The notes under the pieces are model-generated. The model made no database searches, was not told the origin of the DNA, and worked only from the letters and a program-made list of their open reading frames with translations. This document shows positions 32,240 to 44,370 of a stretch of DNA of 64,000 nucleotides, one piece after another. Made by a program: the position numbers and the translations under genes. Source of the DNA: Achatina immaculata (taxonomy: Eukaryota > Mollusca > Gastropoda > Stylommatophora > Achatinidae); NCBI GenBank assembly GCA_009760885.1, contig CM019701.1:11367963-11431962 (forward strand), in the 5' to 3' direction. Each line of letters starts with the position of its first letter. The first letter of the stretch is position 1.

Positions 32240-33860
32240 ATTATCATCATCATCAAAACCACTTAAAAAACACATACACAGAATAACTCTACGACACATG
32301 CAAGAGAACAATTTACTCATAGGCAGTCAGTCAGGCTTTAGACCCAATTATTCCTGCCACACAGCTCTTACCAAAATGACAGAAAACAGGTTAGTAAACA
32401 AATGACGATAGACTATGTGGTGCTATCTTTATCGACTTTTAAATGGCATTTGATATGACTGACCACAATATTCTTGTAAGAAAAATAAAGACTTATAAAT
32501 TGCACCCTGACCTAATAAAATTAATTGCATCGTTTCTTTCAGACAGACAACAGGTAGTATTCTTCAACAATTCTCTAGCAAATTCTGCTAAAGTTGACAT
32601 CGGTGTTCCGTAAGGTTCTATTCTAGGCCTGTTGCTCTTTGCTATCTATATCAATGATCTTCCACTTCATCTTAAGCACTCTTCTTGTGACCTTTTTGCC
32701 GATGATTGCACAGTCTACACCAGTGACTACGATTGTATTAATCTAGAATCAACTCTTCAGGTCGAGTTATATAATTTAATTAGATGGAGCAAAAATAATG
32801 GCATGATTATAAACACCGATAAAACAAAATCAATGCTCATAACAACAAGACAGAAACTACAAAACGCAACAAAAACAACACTTTGGCTCTGTACAGAAAC
32901 ATCACAGATAGAAAACATTAGCGAGCACAAAACACTAGGTCTTATTATTGACCAACATCTGGCCTGGAACTCTCATGTGCAATGTCTAACAAAACTCATC
33001 GCACAAAAAGTATACCAGTTAGCCAAAATTAAGCACTTCATCGATCAAGACATAAGGAGGACATACTATATATCTCATATACAAACACATTTAGACTACT
33101 ACTCAAGAGTTTGGGATGGTTGCTCAGTGTCAAATACAAAGAGGCTTTGCTCACTCCAAAAGCAAGCAGTAAAGCTTATTAGTGACAAAGATCAAGCACA
33201 AAATAACTAACCAGCACAAACGTATCAAAATACTGCCTCTTAAGAACAGGTTCCTCTTCAACAAAGCCAAGTTAGCACATCAAATTCTTTCACAGCATGA
33301 CCCGCCTTATCTACGGAACCTGTTTAAATTTAGCCCAGTGTGCAGCCAACGCTTGAACAACATATGTCTTCCAAAACCTAGACTTGATCTTTACAAGAAA
33401 AGCCTTAGTTATTCTGCTGCTCATCTTTGGAATACCCTCCCATCCTGTATAAAAAATATAAATTATACTCCTTCCTACAACTACAAGCTTTCCCAATATC
33501 TATTTGATGTCAACTACATGCCTCCATGAATTATAAAACTTAAAAGTTATCTTAAACTGCTCTTACAGACACCGAATACAATTGTTTTCTGAATAGTCCC
33601 GAAAATTGTGTTTAGTAGATAGTCATTTATAATGTATGTAGTTACTTCTGTACTGAGTGAATGTTTAAGAGTGAAACGTAAATGTTATATTTTATTTTAT
33701 GTCTCTCAGCTTCAATGTTAATTATGTTTGTTACATGAACAGCATATTTGTAGAATGTCTAGAATAGAGTGAAAGATGTATGATAAAGGGCAGAATGTCA
33801 GACGGGCCTGCGTGCCCAATTCTTAACCCTTCTGAAATAAAGTTCAATCAATTAATCTCT
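32240..33860 (+). mobile_element. LINE family G (RT to 3' end)
   Basis: RT without RNase H: LLIGSQSGFRPNYSCHTALT, a frameshifted palm, then open from 32632 with FAIYINDLPLHL, FADDCTVYTSDY (32695 on), WSKNNGMIINTDKTKSM and HKTLGLIIDQHLAWNSHVQC; after one frameshift near 33190 the C-terminus (KAKLAHQILSQHDPPYLRNL; SYSAAHLWNTLPSCIKNINY). The 3' UTR with GGGCCTGCGTGCCCAATTCT and AATAAA ends at about 33850. This layout suits CR1/L2/jockey-related LINEs. Confidence 0.88.
32632..33210 (+). pseudogene. LINE G reverse transcriptase, palm and thumb
   Basis: 192 codons. FADDC replaces the usual YADDT/FADDT catalytic box, so both catalytic aspartates are kept. The frame is lost near 33190 by a one-base shift and continues as 33182-33529. 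The upstream RT is in other frames, so no functional protein is expected. Confidence 0.8.
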
Positions 33861-34154
33861 CTTTCATTCTGTGTGTATGTGTGTGTGTTTGTCTAAGACG
33901 AAAGCTGTTCGTATAACTGTTTGTTATCAAATCTTTACAATAGTCATTCGGTGCATACTTTTATACAGTCAGCTGTATTTATTTGTATTTTCCTATGGCT
34001 AATAATGTTTGTATGATAGTGGATGCAGGAGCTGGTATGGGTGAGGAAATTCAGGTAAGAAAGAATGATATTTGTGTTACCATTGCACGAGTTCAGAGAT
34101 ATGATGCAGATACACAAATAACTAATTATTCTCTGCATAATAACCACAAAAAGG
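33861..34154. other. unassigned spacer with a short ORF
   Basis: 33983-34183 is open (IVDAGAGMGEEIQVRKND) but runs into the 45-bp array and has no recognised domain or splice context. Confidence 0.35.
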
Positions 34155-34524
34155 ATGTGAATGTAAGGACAAAAATCTATTGAACTGAGTAGTGTGGGGC
34201 TTCTGATGTAAGGACAAAAATCTATTGAACTGGGTGGTGTGGGGCTTCTGATGTAAGGACAAAAATCTATTGAACTGAGTGGTGTGGGGCTTCTGATGTA
34301 AGGACAAAAATCTATTGAACTGAGTGGTGTGGGGCTTCTGATGTAAGGACAAAAATCTATTGAACTGAGTGGTGTGGGGCTTCTGATGTAAGGACAAAAA
34401 TCTATTGAACTGAGTGGTGTGGGGCTTCTGATGTAAGGACAAAAATCTATTGAACTGAGTGGTGTGGGGCTTCTGATGTAAGGACAAAAATCTATTGAAC
34501 TGAGTGGTGTGGGGCTTCTGATGA
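34155..34524. repeat. 45-bp minisatellite, about 8 copies
   Basis: Unit GATGTAAGGACAAAAATCTA followed by TTGAACTGAGTGGTGTGGGGCTTCT, nearly identical copies. Directly upstream of LINE L. Confidence 0.95.
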
Positions 34525-34554
34525 CTCATCGGCTTCTTTCGTCTCTGCCGCGGG

Positions 34555-36371
34555 TGATACTCATCAAAAGACACTGGCACAGACATGCTGGTCTATGTAC
34601 ACACTCCCAAAGACTGCTCATCACTGCGGATGCTATTCATTAATGACCTGGTCAAGGAACTTCCCTATGGAATCAAAGCGGCACTGTATGCAGATGATCT
34701 GGTCATGTGGTGTACAGATGAATATGCGACAGTTGCTACACAGAGACTCCAAAGAGCAGCAGACATCTTGACATCATGGACAAACAAATGGTGTGTAAGT
34801 ATCAACACAGAGAAATCAAGTACCACTCTGTTCACTCTCTCATCTAAACAGAAAGCAGGTAAGATCTTTGTAAATGAAATATCCTTAAGGATGGACAACC
34901 AACCCACTTACTTAGGAGTGACTCTTGACTTGGAAGCAACACATCAACAGTGCAGAAGCAAAAGCCAGAAGAAAACTAGCCATATTAAGAAAATTAAGTG
35001 GAACCACATGGGGAGCTAGTGAAAGAATCCTCAAGAATGTATATCAGCAAAGTATTCTACCACATTTAGAATATGGCTCAACATCTTGGTGCACAGCATC
35101 AAACACTATGCTGCATAATCTAGACAAGGTTCAAAATCAGTCACTACAGATTATCACAGGTGCCTTGAGGTCCACACCAATAGTAGAAATGCAGAAAATA
35201 GTTGGTGTTCAAGCGCTAAAGGAACATAGAGACACAAAGGTTATGACCATGGGAGAGAAATTCCTTAGCTCTGTAAGCCAACCCCTGAAGGAGAGATTCA
35301 ATAACTTGGCATTAGGACGGCTTAAAAGAAGCAGTTTCATTCACCAGGCCAAGCATATGCATAAGCTGATACCTGACCTTCCAACTGTAATTGCTCCATT
35401 ATCATCTGTACCAGAGCATACACCATGGAAAGAAGCAGATTATACACAAATAACTATTCAGACTGAAGTGAAAGGTGTACAGAATGGTGAGATGAAAAGC
35501 AGCCTTGTAAGATCAACAGCCACACTTAGTGTGCTAGATAACAAATATCCATGTGACACCTGGATACGTGTGTATACAGACAGATCTGCACACAATGCCA
35601 TAAAGAATGGAGGGGCAGGAGCACATATTGAATATCCAAACAACACCACTGACAAGATTTCCATACCCACTGGAAAATACTGCAATAACTTTGATGCAGA
35701 AGTTAGGGCAATTATTGCTGCAGTTGAAAAACTATCAGACTCCAGAATTGATACATGTCCTGTAGTAATTCTCACAGATGCAAGATCAGTACTGGAAGCT
35801 CTTCAGTGAAACAAACTACTAGACCTTAAGGATGCCTTGTCAAAAATTGGCTTACAACATGGAGTCACTTTGCAATGGATTCCCTCCCACTGTGGGATAC
35901 CAGGCAATGAGAAAGCTGACCATCTGGCTAAAGAGGGCACTGAAATGGAGCAACCAGACATACCAATCACCTATAATCAGAAGAAAAGCATGATAAGAAC
36001 CTACAGGAAGCCACAAACACCACCACATGATGACTATCACATGCTAAACAGAAAGGAACAAGTCACCATCTTCCGTCTCCGAACAGGACACAGCCGACTC
36101 CGAAGTCATATGTATACAAAGTTTAAGGTTGGTACTACTAATCTATGTACATGTGCCCAGGTGCCCCAAACTGTGGAACATATCCTCCAGAACTGCACCA
36201 ACTATGAAACACTGAGAAATAATTACTGGCCCAGTGAAACCACTAAAGAAGATAAGCCCTACGGTTCCATACATGAATTACAAAAAAATAGTGAAATTTA
36301 TCCAAGAGACAGGACTGCAGGTATAGACAGACAATGCGAATGAAGAAGAAGAAGAAGAAGAAGAAGAAGAC
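34555..36371 (+). mobile_element. LINE family L with RNase H, (GAA)n tail
   Basis: RT palm and thumb, RNase H and C-terminal zinc-knuckle region. The 5' part of the RT is missing. Motifs: LFINDLVKELPYGIKAALYA then ADDLVMW (34687-34710), INTEKSSTTLF, NQPTYLGVTLD, then after a frameshift near 34925 HINSAEAKARRKLAILRKLS, LPHLEYGSTSW. RNase H has YTDRSA (35572-35590, normally YTDGSA), FDAEVRAI, LTDARSVLEAL, then IPSHCGIPGNEKADHLAKEG after a TGA at 35807 that replaces a Trp. Ends FRLRTGHSRLRSHMY, CAQVPQTVEHILQNC and (GAA)n at 36344-36369. I/Nimb-like. Confidence 0.9.
34925..35809 (+). pseudogene. LINE L RT thumb plus RNase H (one frameshift, one stop)
   Basis: 294 codons open. RNase H catalytic residues are present (D of YTDRSA, E of FDAEVRAI, D of LTDARS); the fourth (D of NEKADHLA) lies past the TGA at 35807. 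Only one frameshift and one stop separate the three coding segments, so this is a fairly recent insertion. Confidence 0.85.
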
Positions 36372-36475
36372 TGCGGATGCACGCAGAAGCTCCTTGCCAT
36401 TTAAGGTCTGCTGGATATCAAGGGGGTGTATGTGGGACAAAGGTTGCAGCAGACATCAGCTTTTCCTGCTTTAGC

Positions 36476-36737
36476 GAGAAAGTAAATATATACTAGGATA
36501 CTGAGATTTTCAAGAAAGTAAATATATACTAGGATACTGAGATTTTCAAGAAAGTAAATATATACTAGGATACTGAGATTTTCAAGAAAGTAAATATATA
36601 CTAGGATACTGAGATTTTCAAGAAAGTAAATATATACTAGGATACTGAGATTTTCAAGAAAGTAAATATATACTAGGATACTGAGATTTTCAAGAAAGTA
36701 AATATATACTAGGATACTGAGATTTTCAAGAAGGTAA
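36476..36737. repeat. 36-bp minisatellite, about 7 copies
   Basis: Unit AAGAAAGTAAATATATACTA followed by GGATACTGAGATTTTC; practically no variation between copies. Confidence 0.95.
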
Positions 36738-36779
36738 ATGAACTTTGAGACTAATGTTTTGCTGACAGGGTTAACCTGA

Positions 36780-37290
36780 TAACCACCTTATAAGTAATGT
36801 CTTTCATGGTGCAAGGACAAGTTTACCCTGTTGGCCACTTTATATGTAATGTCTTTCATGGTGCAAGGACAAGTTTACCCTGTTGGCCACCTTATATGTA
36901 ATGTCTTTTATGATGCAAGGACAAGTTTACCCTGTTGGCCACCTTATATGTAATGTCTTTTATGATGCAAGGACAAGTTTACCCTGTTGGCCAACTTATA
37001 TGTAATGTCTTTTATGATGCAAGGACAAGTTTACCCTGTTGGCCACCTTATATGTAATGTCTTTTATGATGCAAGGACAAGTTTACCCTGTTGGCCACCT
37101 TATATGTAATGTCTTTTATGATGCAAGGACAAGTTTACCCTGCTGGCCACCTTATATGTAATGTCTTTTATGATGCAAGGACAAGTTTACCCTGTTGGCC
37201 ACCTTATATGTAATGTCTTTTATGATGCAAGGACAAGTTTACCCTGTTGGCCACCTTATATGTAATGTCTTTCATGGTGCAAGGACAGGG
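36780..37290. repeat. 52-bp minisatellite, about 10 copies
   Basis: Unit TTGGCCACCTTATATGTAAT, GTCTTTTATGATGCAAGGAC, AAGTTTACCCTG. Outer units carry TTTCATGGTGC, inner ones TTTTATGATGC, so the inner type spread from within. Confidence 0.95.
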
Positions 37291-37419
37291 TAAGTTGGTC
37301 TGAACAAGAATATCAGCCACAAGTCCTCTGTTGCCAAGAGAGTATGCTTTTGAAAACCTGACTGAACTGATGTCTCAGTGTCTCTCAGCTTGGAATATGT
37401 TTGATGTCCAATCAAGGAA

Positions 37420-37950
37420 TTGGTGGGACAATCATGAAGTATAACACCATCGAAGAGCTCCAGCGGAGTTTCGAGACTTGGTCTCTATATCCACAGCAAG
37501 AAAGTTATGGAACCAGCTCTGCTTCTTTGTGTCTTGATTCTCCTGCTTGCTGAGAAAGGCATTCATCAAGGTTCTATGATCTGTCTTGACCACAGAATGT
37601 TGATTTGCCAAGAAATATTTCAACTTCTGTGTGACATAGTGGATCGCATATGCTTCTCTCTCAAAAGTAGACCACTTGGTTCATGCTCTAGCCAGCTTTT
37701 GCGATAGGAAATACAATACCTTTTCCACATAGAAGCCATCAAAAGTTCTAGCTGCCTGCACCAGACCGGCGCATATGCCACACACTAGAGGCATCTGTAA
37801 CACAATGTAAGAGCTTCATGGATGTCAGGATGTGAGAGAAGACAAAAGGACCATTCTGAATTTTAGAAAAAAGTCTCGTTGCAAGACCATACTAAAACTT
37901 ACATTGCTCATTAAACATACCATCTTATATCCTTCCCGTGCCATTAAACG
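37420..37950 (-). mobile_element. Ty3/Gypsy-type pol fragment (RNase H)
   Basis: Minus strand: TDASSVCGICAGLVQAA, then FLSQKLARA, FEREAYAIHYVTQKLKYFLA, NQHSVVKTDHRTLMNAF, LSKQENQDTKKQ. This is the RNase H/connection region of an LTR-retrotransposon pol (TDAS..G..LVQ, ERE..AI, TDHR.L). One stop and one frameshift seen; no LTRs recognised. It is a fragment only. Confidence 0.8.
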
Positions 37951-37959
37951 TCACATAGG

Positions 37960-38765
37960 GCTCACTAGGTAGTTCGCCAGTTTTTCCTGTCTTTGGAGAG
38001 TCTTTCAACCTCATCAAGGGATTTTATGCCTATTAATTTGGCCTCTCTTAACAATGTCCTCTTCAGAGTTTCATACGGTCTGCCTCTTTTTCTTTGGCTT
38101 GTTGTGTTCCATTTTATAGCTTGTTTTGGTATTCTCTGATCATTTCTTCTTATCAAGTGACCAACATATGTCCATCTCCTTTTCCTGATCACCCATGAGA
38201 CTGGTTGTTGTTCAGTCATCTGTCTTATCTCTGCATTGTTCTTGAATTCGTTCCACTTGATGCCAAGTATTTTCCTTAGACATTTTTTTCAAAAGACTCT
38301 AATTTCTTGTCTATTTTCTTTAGTTGATTTCCAGCTTTCACATGCATAAATGAGGGTGGGTATTACATTTGAATTGAATAGTCTTAACTTGGTTTTTGTG
38401 CTTATAACTTTTGAATGTCATATGTTGTCAAGATTCTTGAAGATTGATGCTGCTTTTGCAATTCTAATTCTAATTTCCTTTCTAGTGTCACCATCCTGGT
38501 CTGTGTAGCTGCCAAAGTATGCAAATTGATTGACTTATTCAATATCTGTCCCTTCTATGTGTATTTTTCCATTTTGATTAATGGGAAGTTTCATTATTTT
38601 TATTTTGTGCTTATTAATTTCAAGTCCTATTTCGCTAGCCACTGAAGACAGGCTATCTGTTTTTTCTTGCATGGAATTCACATTGTTACTGGTAAGAGTT
38701 ATGTCATCAGCAAAATCAAGATCTTCTATTTGAAATATACCATCAAAATATATCAAAAGTAAGCA
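37960..38765 (-). mobile_element. LINE family B, 3' part
   Basis: Minus strand: IEDLDFADDITLTSNNVNSM, EIGLEINKHKIKIMKLP, FAYFGSYTDQDG-like thumb, then VIRKRRWTYVGHLIRRNDQR, GRPYETLKRTLLREAKLIGI, SLDEVERLSKDRKNWRT. RTE-like order and motifs. Same family as 16575-17175 and 53830-54360 but with more of the RT. Confidence 0.82.
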
Positions 38766-38814
38766 ACTGTGTTTAACAGAAGACCGAAATAAAAATGTTA
38801 AGATAAGGAAAAAA

Positions 38815-39040
38815 TGTGACCTCTACCTTCTTAGCCTGTCCCTGTCTCTCTTCTGTTGTCGTTAGCTCAAAATGTCAGTTTTATAAAACCGGTTCCTGTT
38901 GTTTGGATTATACCCCCACAGCGAGGAGTGACCAATGACGTGATTCATTACAACCAAACTACGCAAACGAAAAGGCAAGAAATAAAGGAACTGAATCCTG
39001 TGCTACATGGAGCATGAAATTACAGCAGTTTTATTTGTGA
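38815..39040 (-). promoter_or_regulatory. candidate promoter/5' leader of squalene synthase copy 1
   Basis: Non-coding block conserved with 56195-56370 upstream of copy 2. On the minus strand the two share TAATTTCATGCTCCATGTAG, ATTGG (inverted CCAAT, 38936-38932) with CTCGCTGTG beside it, and a GCTAACGACAACAGA, AGAGACAGGGA stretch followed by a possible donor AAG|GTAGAG. Copy 1 also has TTTTATAAAAC (about 38878-38888) about 15-20 nt before the conserved GAGCTAACG, a possible TATA box. The role is inferred from conservation and position; it implies a 21-kb intron in the 5' UTR. Confidence 0.4.
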
Positions 39041-40600
39041 AATGTACCGTTTCTTGTCATGACTTGGCCGTGCCATCTGAGATCCCACAGCCATGAAACA
39101 ACCTAACAGTTACGAACTACGGCAGTTCCGCTATAAACATTCCCAGTTCAATTGAAATGCTGGAGTGACTAATTATAGTTTTCTTGAAAACAGAACTGCC
39201 TATTCTACACATTTCGGTGTTTATACTGGAAAGTGAACATTGTTGCAGTTTAAAATTTACTGCATTAAAAGCTAACTCTATGAAACCTTACATGCACATG
39301 AAAGCAGAGTGAAAGTATATGACAAGTGATTATGTAGTCTATTCCGTTTTGCAATGAATATTTGTACCATTCTGATAAGCTACACTTCAGTAAAAGGAAA
39401 TAAAATGTGACAGGTTTTAAATCTTTAAATAAAAGATAACAAAGTGGTAGCTTGCCAGCTGTTGGGTCTTCAGGCTATGGTTTATGGAATACAGAAAGCA
39501 TGAAATACAATACTCTTCCCGTACTTTTCATCGAATATTCGATCCTTCCGTTTCCCCGATGCATCCCAATGGTCGGTATTTCGATCATGGTTTGTTTCAA
39601 TAAAAGAACCGGTGTAACATTTAGATTGTACATATTTCGTCCGCGTTTCCGGTGACACTTTTCAAAATGGTGAAAGAGTGCTTAGTTGCGAGTGATGCCG
39701 AGCGAGAAAAAAGAAGAGAAACATAGAAATGTTTCAATGTTTGATGAGTAGGTAGGGGTATGGACATGGCCTATGACCACCCAACTGCTCTTGAATGTGT
39801 CCTAAGTAGATCTAAACATATTTAGATGACTGGAGAAGTAGTTAGGAGGTTATTTCAGACATTAATTTAGCGAGAATGCAACATAGAATCACAATACGAG
39901 ATCAACAAGTAGATCTAGACATCTCAGATGGTAAGTAGTGTAGATCTAGACCTAGCCGATGGTGAGCTGGGCACAGTCATTGCCTAAAAACATCACATTA
40001 CTTCTTTTTTCCTAAGAAAACTCTGCATTTATGAAATTTTCATACATTTAGTTATACTTTGAAATATAATAAGTATACGGAAGTACATGTAAATACTGTT
40101 TTCCATTACATTTTACAACAATACCCCCTAACATATCAAGACCCGCGTTTTTACTCCGGCACCCAACTGAACGTCCGTGTTTCTTCCTGTGGCTCAGGAA
40201 GAGTTAGAGTTACGGAATCTGTTGTAAAGGAAAACAAGTTTCATGTCTGATGTGAGCAAAAGTTTTTAAAAATCAGAAAACTTTTATTCTCAGTAACAGT
40301 CAACTACAGAACCCTGGGGATTATGACTAAGAATTCTTATTCAGAATATCAGAAAGGAAAAAAAGAACAAACAAGTTTGTCATAAGAAAGGAAAGAACCT
40401 CTTCACATGATAATAGAAAACTGAACTTTTCTCCCTGTGTCAGAAGTTTACCTGATTTGCTGTTACTTGTTGTGGAATAGTTCCCGTGTGGTTACTGGGG
40501 CACAGATGTAAGTCGTAAGGGGCTGCTATTAAGGAGGTTTGAGATATGTTAACGACCAGTTCCCTGGACACACAAAAAAATTGTCGCTTTACAGAAACAT
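39041..40600. other. unassigned region
   Basis: No credible exon, transposon or array. AT-rich with a few ORFs below 70 codons; upstream of the candidate promoter of copy 1. Confidence 0.45.
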
Positions 40601-41094
40601 GAAAATGGAAAACTTTTGTTTTGGAAAAGGAAGGGACAGAGAGCAAATGAAGTTACACAGTCAAAGCCAAAAGGATGCTACAGAACCGACATCTCAACTA
40701 AGTACCAGGACACCTTTTACCATTGCATGTTGGAATATTAGAACAATGTTTGAATGTGGAAAGACTGCCATGATAGCAATAGAGATGAAAAGATATAAGG
40801 ATAATGAGGCTAAGCGAAATACTATGGACAACAAAAGGTAAGCTTAGACTAGCAAAAGGAAAGATTGTTCTATTTTTAGGATATCAAAGCCCAGGTGTGA
40901 CACACTCAGAGGGCGTGGCACTAATGCTATCCAGAGAGTCCCAGAGAGCATTGACGAGCTGGGAGGCAGTTAGCTCAAAGATAATTGCAGCCTGCTTCTC
41001 GACAAAGAACATCAAACTGAATATCATCTAGGTATATGCGCCAGCAAATGATGGTTTAGAGGTAGTGAAGGACGAATTCTAAACGCACTGCAAG

Positions 41095-41940
41095 AAATTT
41101 TAGACCACCAAGATGTAGCACTATTCTGGTGGTCAGACTGATGTAACTGAAGGAAAGCTTTGAGAGAAATAAAGTGTGCGATAACATCCTCTGAATAGGA
41201 ATGTTTATTAATAAACCATCAAAAACGGCAAATCCGCCTTTCGGCCAACAACGCATGGAAACCGGAAAACGGATTTCCCCGTCTTTGGCCCGGGAAGTGA
41301 TGGTTTTTTTTTTTTTCAGGAGATTTGTGAGTTGTTTGTTTGTTTGTTTTTTTTTAATCCACAAGATTAGTGTTCAAGTGAAGAATTTTTGGAGAACTTT
41401 GTCTCCTGTGAATGTTGGCTGGTAGTGATTACACTGTGGACAGTTGAGTCTCGGCTGTCGTAGGGTTTGGACGTGTGTGTCTAGGAATTTAATTGCATAA
41501 TTGGCTTTTAGCTGGTGTTGCTGTAGGACGATAGTTCAGCTTGAGTTTCTGTGTTAGTGAATCGTATAGTGGCGGTGATCCACATTTGTAGATGTAAGCC
41601 GTCTGGATGTTTGTTATGCACGTCGTTACCTTTATTTTGAGATGTCTCACTATCTATTTCATTGTCACAATGCCTTGGAAACCATCACCAGGAGTGTGTC
41701 ATTAAACATTGTCTGTTCAAGACTGGATTGCCTTCAGTGAATGATTATATGTTGTACTTCGTCAAATTCTTAGACTGTTAAGTGTTTATCATTCACAATA
41801 GTTTTGAGTGTTGATCATTTCGTGTGTTACTCATCTGCATCACTGTATGATCGGCACATGTCATATTGACATGACATAGTGAAGCAACTTGTAGTCAGTT
41901 ATATTGATGACGTTGCAGGCAATAAACATGTTCTGCTCTA
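41095..41940. mobile_element. unidentified insertion in LINE H (about 850 bp)
   Basis: The LINE H endonuclease breaks after LDHQDVALFWW and resumes with KYITILM. The DNA between has a T-run (41301-41313), TGTTTGTTTG repeats and ends near GGCAATAAACATGTTCTGCT. No coding or TIR was recognised; a solo LTR is possible but no clear target duplication was found. Confidence 0.4.
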
Positions 41941-43449
41941 AAGGAAACAAATACATAACAATTCTAATGAAGGAAATCGATGTAAAGATAGGTCAGATCA
42001 ATACAGATTATGAAAAAGTGATGAGATAAAATGTATTAGGAACAGTGAAGGAAAATGAGGAAAGGCTAGTAAATCTGTGCATGTTTAACAACCTGGTCAT
42101 TGAGGGAAGTATATTTCCCCACAGAAACATACATAAAGTCGTGTAAGTATCACCAGACCATGTCATCGAGAACTAAATAGACTACATTTGTATCACCAGA
42201 AGTTTTCACCGAACACTGCAAGATGTCAGAGTGAAACGAGGTGCAAACGAAGCAACATACCACGGCTTATTAATAGCTAAACTAAGGGTACAACTAAAAA
42301 AGCACCACAAAAAGACATGGCACCTAAAACAATGTGATATTCCTGGGAGACGCACATCCTGCAAAAAACTTCAAGCGGTAACGGCTTCGGAATAGACAGA
42401 ATACAACCTAACACATAAGTAAGTGAAATAAAATTGTAAAGAAAGACGGAGAGGCCTTCTTCGACGATATGGCAGGACAAGTAGAAGCAGTTAGTAAAAA
42501 CCAATATGAGAGTCTTGTACGATATCGTCAAGAAATTGGCAAATAAATCAAATAGGTTAGATAAACCCATCACAACCAAAAATGATAAAGTACTGACGTC
42601 AGAAGAAAAAAGCAGATGAAAAGATAAGTGGAATGTTCTAGCGGACCAGCACCAGTAGAAGCAAAGGAAATACGGAGAGCAGAGAATATTCTCCACATCA
42701 ATGTAGAACCACACAAGTTATCTCAGAGTTGAAGAGAAATAAGGCACCATGCAGTCCAGATGGAATCACAGCAGAAGATCTCTTACAAGCACAGAAATAA
42801 GAACAGATGGACTACTCGTACTATTTAGCACGATGTAGATGAAAAGAGAATGTCCCGACGGATGGAATGAGCCCCATCTTACAAAACTCCCAAAGAAAGT
42901 GGGCCTGGACTATAGGAACTATAGAGCTATCTCGCAGCTGTCAATAACAAGCAAGATCTGCAGTGGGATTTTATTAAACAGAATTAAAACATCAGTAGAC
43001 AATGAACTAAGGCAAGGAAATTCCTGTACCGACCATATTGCCACAGTGCGAATCTTACTAAAGCGGTCAACAGAGAAGACTTCTTCATTGTTAGTTACAT
43101 TCGTGGACTACGAGAAAGCTTTTGATAGTTTAGATCGGAGGATATTATGGAAATCATTGGGACATTTTGGTATCCCAGCCAAGATAGTAAAGCATATAAT
43201 GACCTGATGTGACTTAACAATGTGTAGGATCGTGCACAGGGGACTCTCACGGAAACTTTTACGGTAGAATCAGACGTGCTGCAGGGATGTTTGCTGTCAC
43301 CAAATCTTATTTCTTCTGGCAATAGACCGGAAAAGAAATGGAACGCAGTGTACACAACGGAACCACCTGGCAGACCTCGCCTTTGCAGATGATCTGGCAA
43401 TTCTGGTACACAGCCACAATTAAATGTAAAAAAAACTTTAGATTCTAAG

Positions 43450-44370
43450 CAAAAACTCATCTAAACGGGTGTAAGCGAAACGAATGAAGGTGTGGAGTGA
43501 TTGCGTGCGACTGGGGGAAGTATGACGTGATAGGTTAGAGAGACTCAGAGAGAGAAAATCAGAGTGGCCATGAGCATTTTGTGCCGGTTGGACAAGCTGA
43601 GGCCAGACTTGTGATATAAGGTATTTATGAACAAATTCTCAAGAAGGTTAGTGATAACAAGTGCTAAAAATTGTTAAGCAAAATACGACTGACCAACTTG
43701 AGACACAGACCGGCGGGAAGATGCCTGCAATAAGTTTTAGTTGGAAACAGCGATGGCGACAGGCATTCCAAGATAGGACGAATCACAATAAAGTCAGTTG
43801 TATGTTTTTTGGTCGGGAGCATTAGTTTAACATGGAAGGCCTGCATTAGTTTAACATGGAAGGCCTGCATTAGTTTAACATGGAAGGCCTGCATTAGTTT
43901 AACATGGAAGGCCTGCATTAGTTTAACATGGAAAGCCTGCATTAGTTTAACATGGAAGGCCTGCATTAGTTTAACCATGGAAGGCCTGCATTAGTTTAAC
44001 CATGGAAGGCCTGCATTAGTTTAACCATGGAAGGCCTGCATTAGTTTAACATGGAAGGCCTGCATTAGTTTAACATGGAAGGCCTGCATTAGTTTAACAT
44101 GGAAGGCCTGCATTAGTTTAACCATGGCCCGCATGATACAGATTTTGATTTAGTGGCTGGTGACAGGAATCTAGATTATCCGCAGTGTGAGTTGTTCGGG
44201 CTGATCAGTAGAACCTGTGAAGACTGAGAGAGCTAGGACAGTGTGTTCTCTTGAATGTTTTGTGTTCAATACCGGAGTGAATTAAACTGACTGAGATTTG
44301 ACTGAGGAGTCATTATTTTGTATCAAACTACATGTATATACCATGCTGAGAACCTCCCTACACTATGACT
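43450..44370. mobile_element. second unidentified insertion in LINE H, containing an array
   Basis: LINE H RT breaks after the FADD region and resumes with the thumb at about 44370. The inserted DNA begins near GGGTGTAAGCGAAACG and ends near GTCATTATTTTGTATC; it contains the 24-bp array. The ends look LTR-like but no target duplication was found. Confidence 0.35.
43820..44128. repeat. 24-bp minisatellite, about 12 copies
   Basis: Unit GGCCTGCATTAGTTTAACAT plus GGAA. A one-base insertion (TTTAACCATGG) marks a subset of units (the 7th to 9th) and the last one, showing block spread of a variant. Confidence 0.95.

Noticed and set aside
33983..34183. 66-codon ORF IVDAGAGMGEEIQVRKND
   Set aside because: Runs into the 45-bp array; no domain, splice site or similarity recognised, so kept only as an unassigned spacer note.
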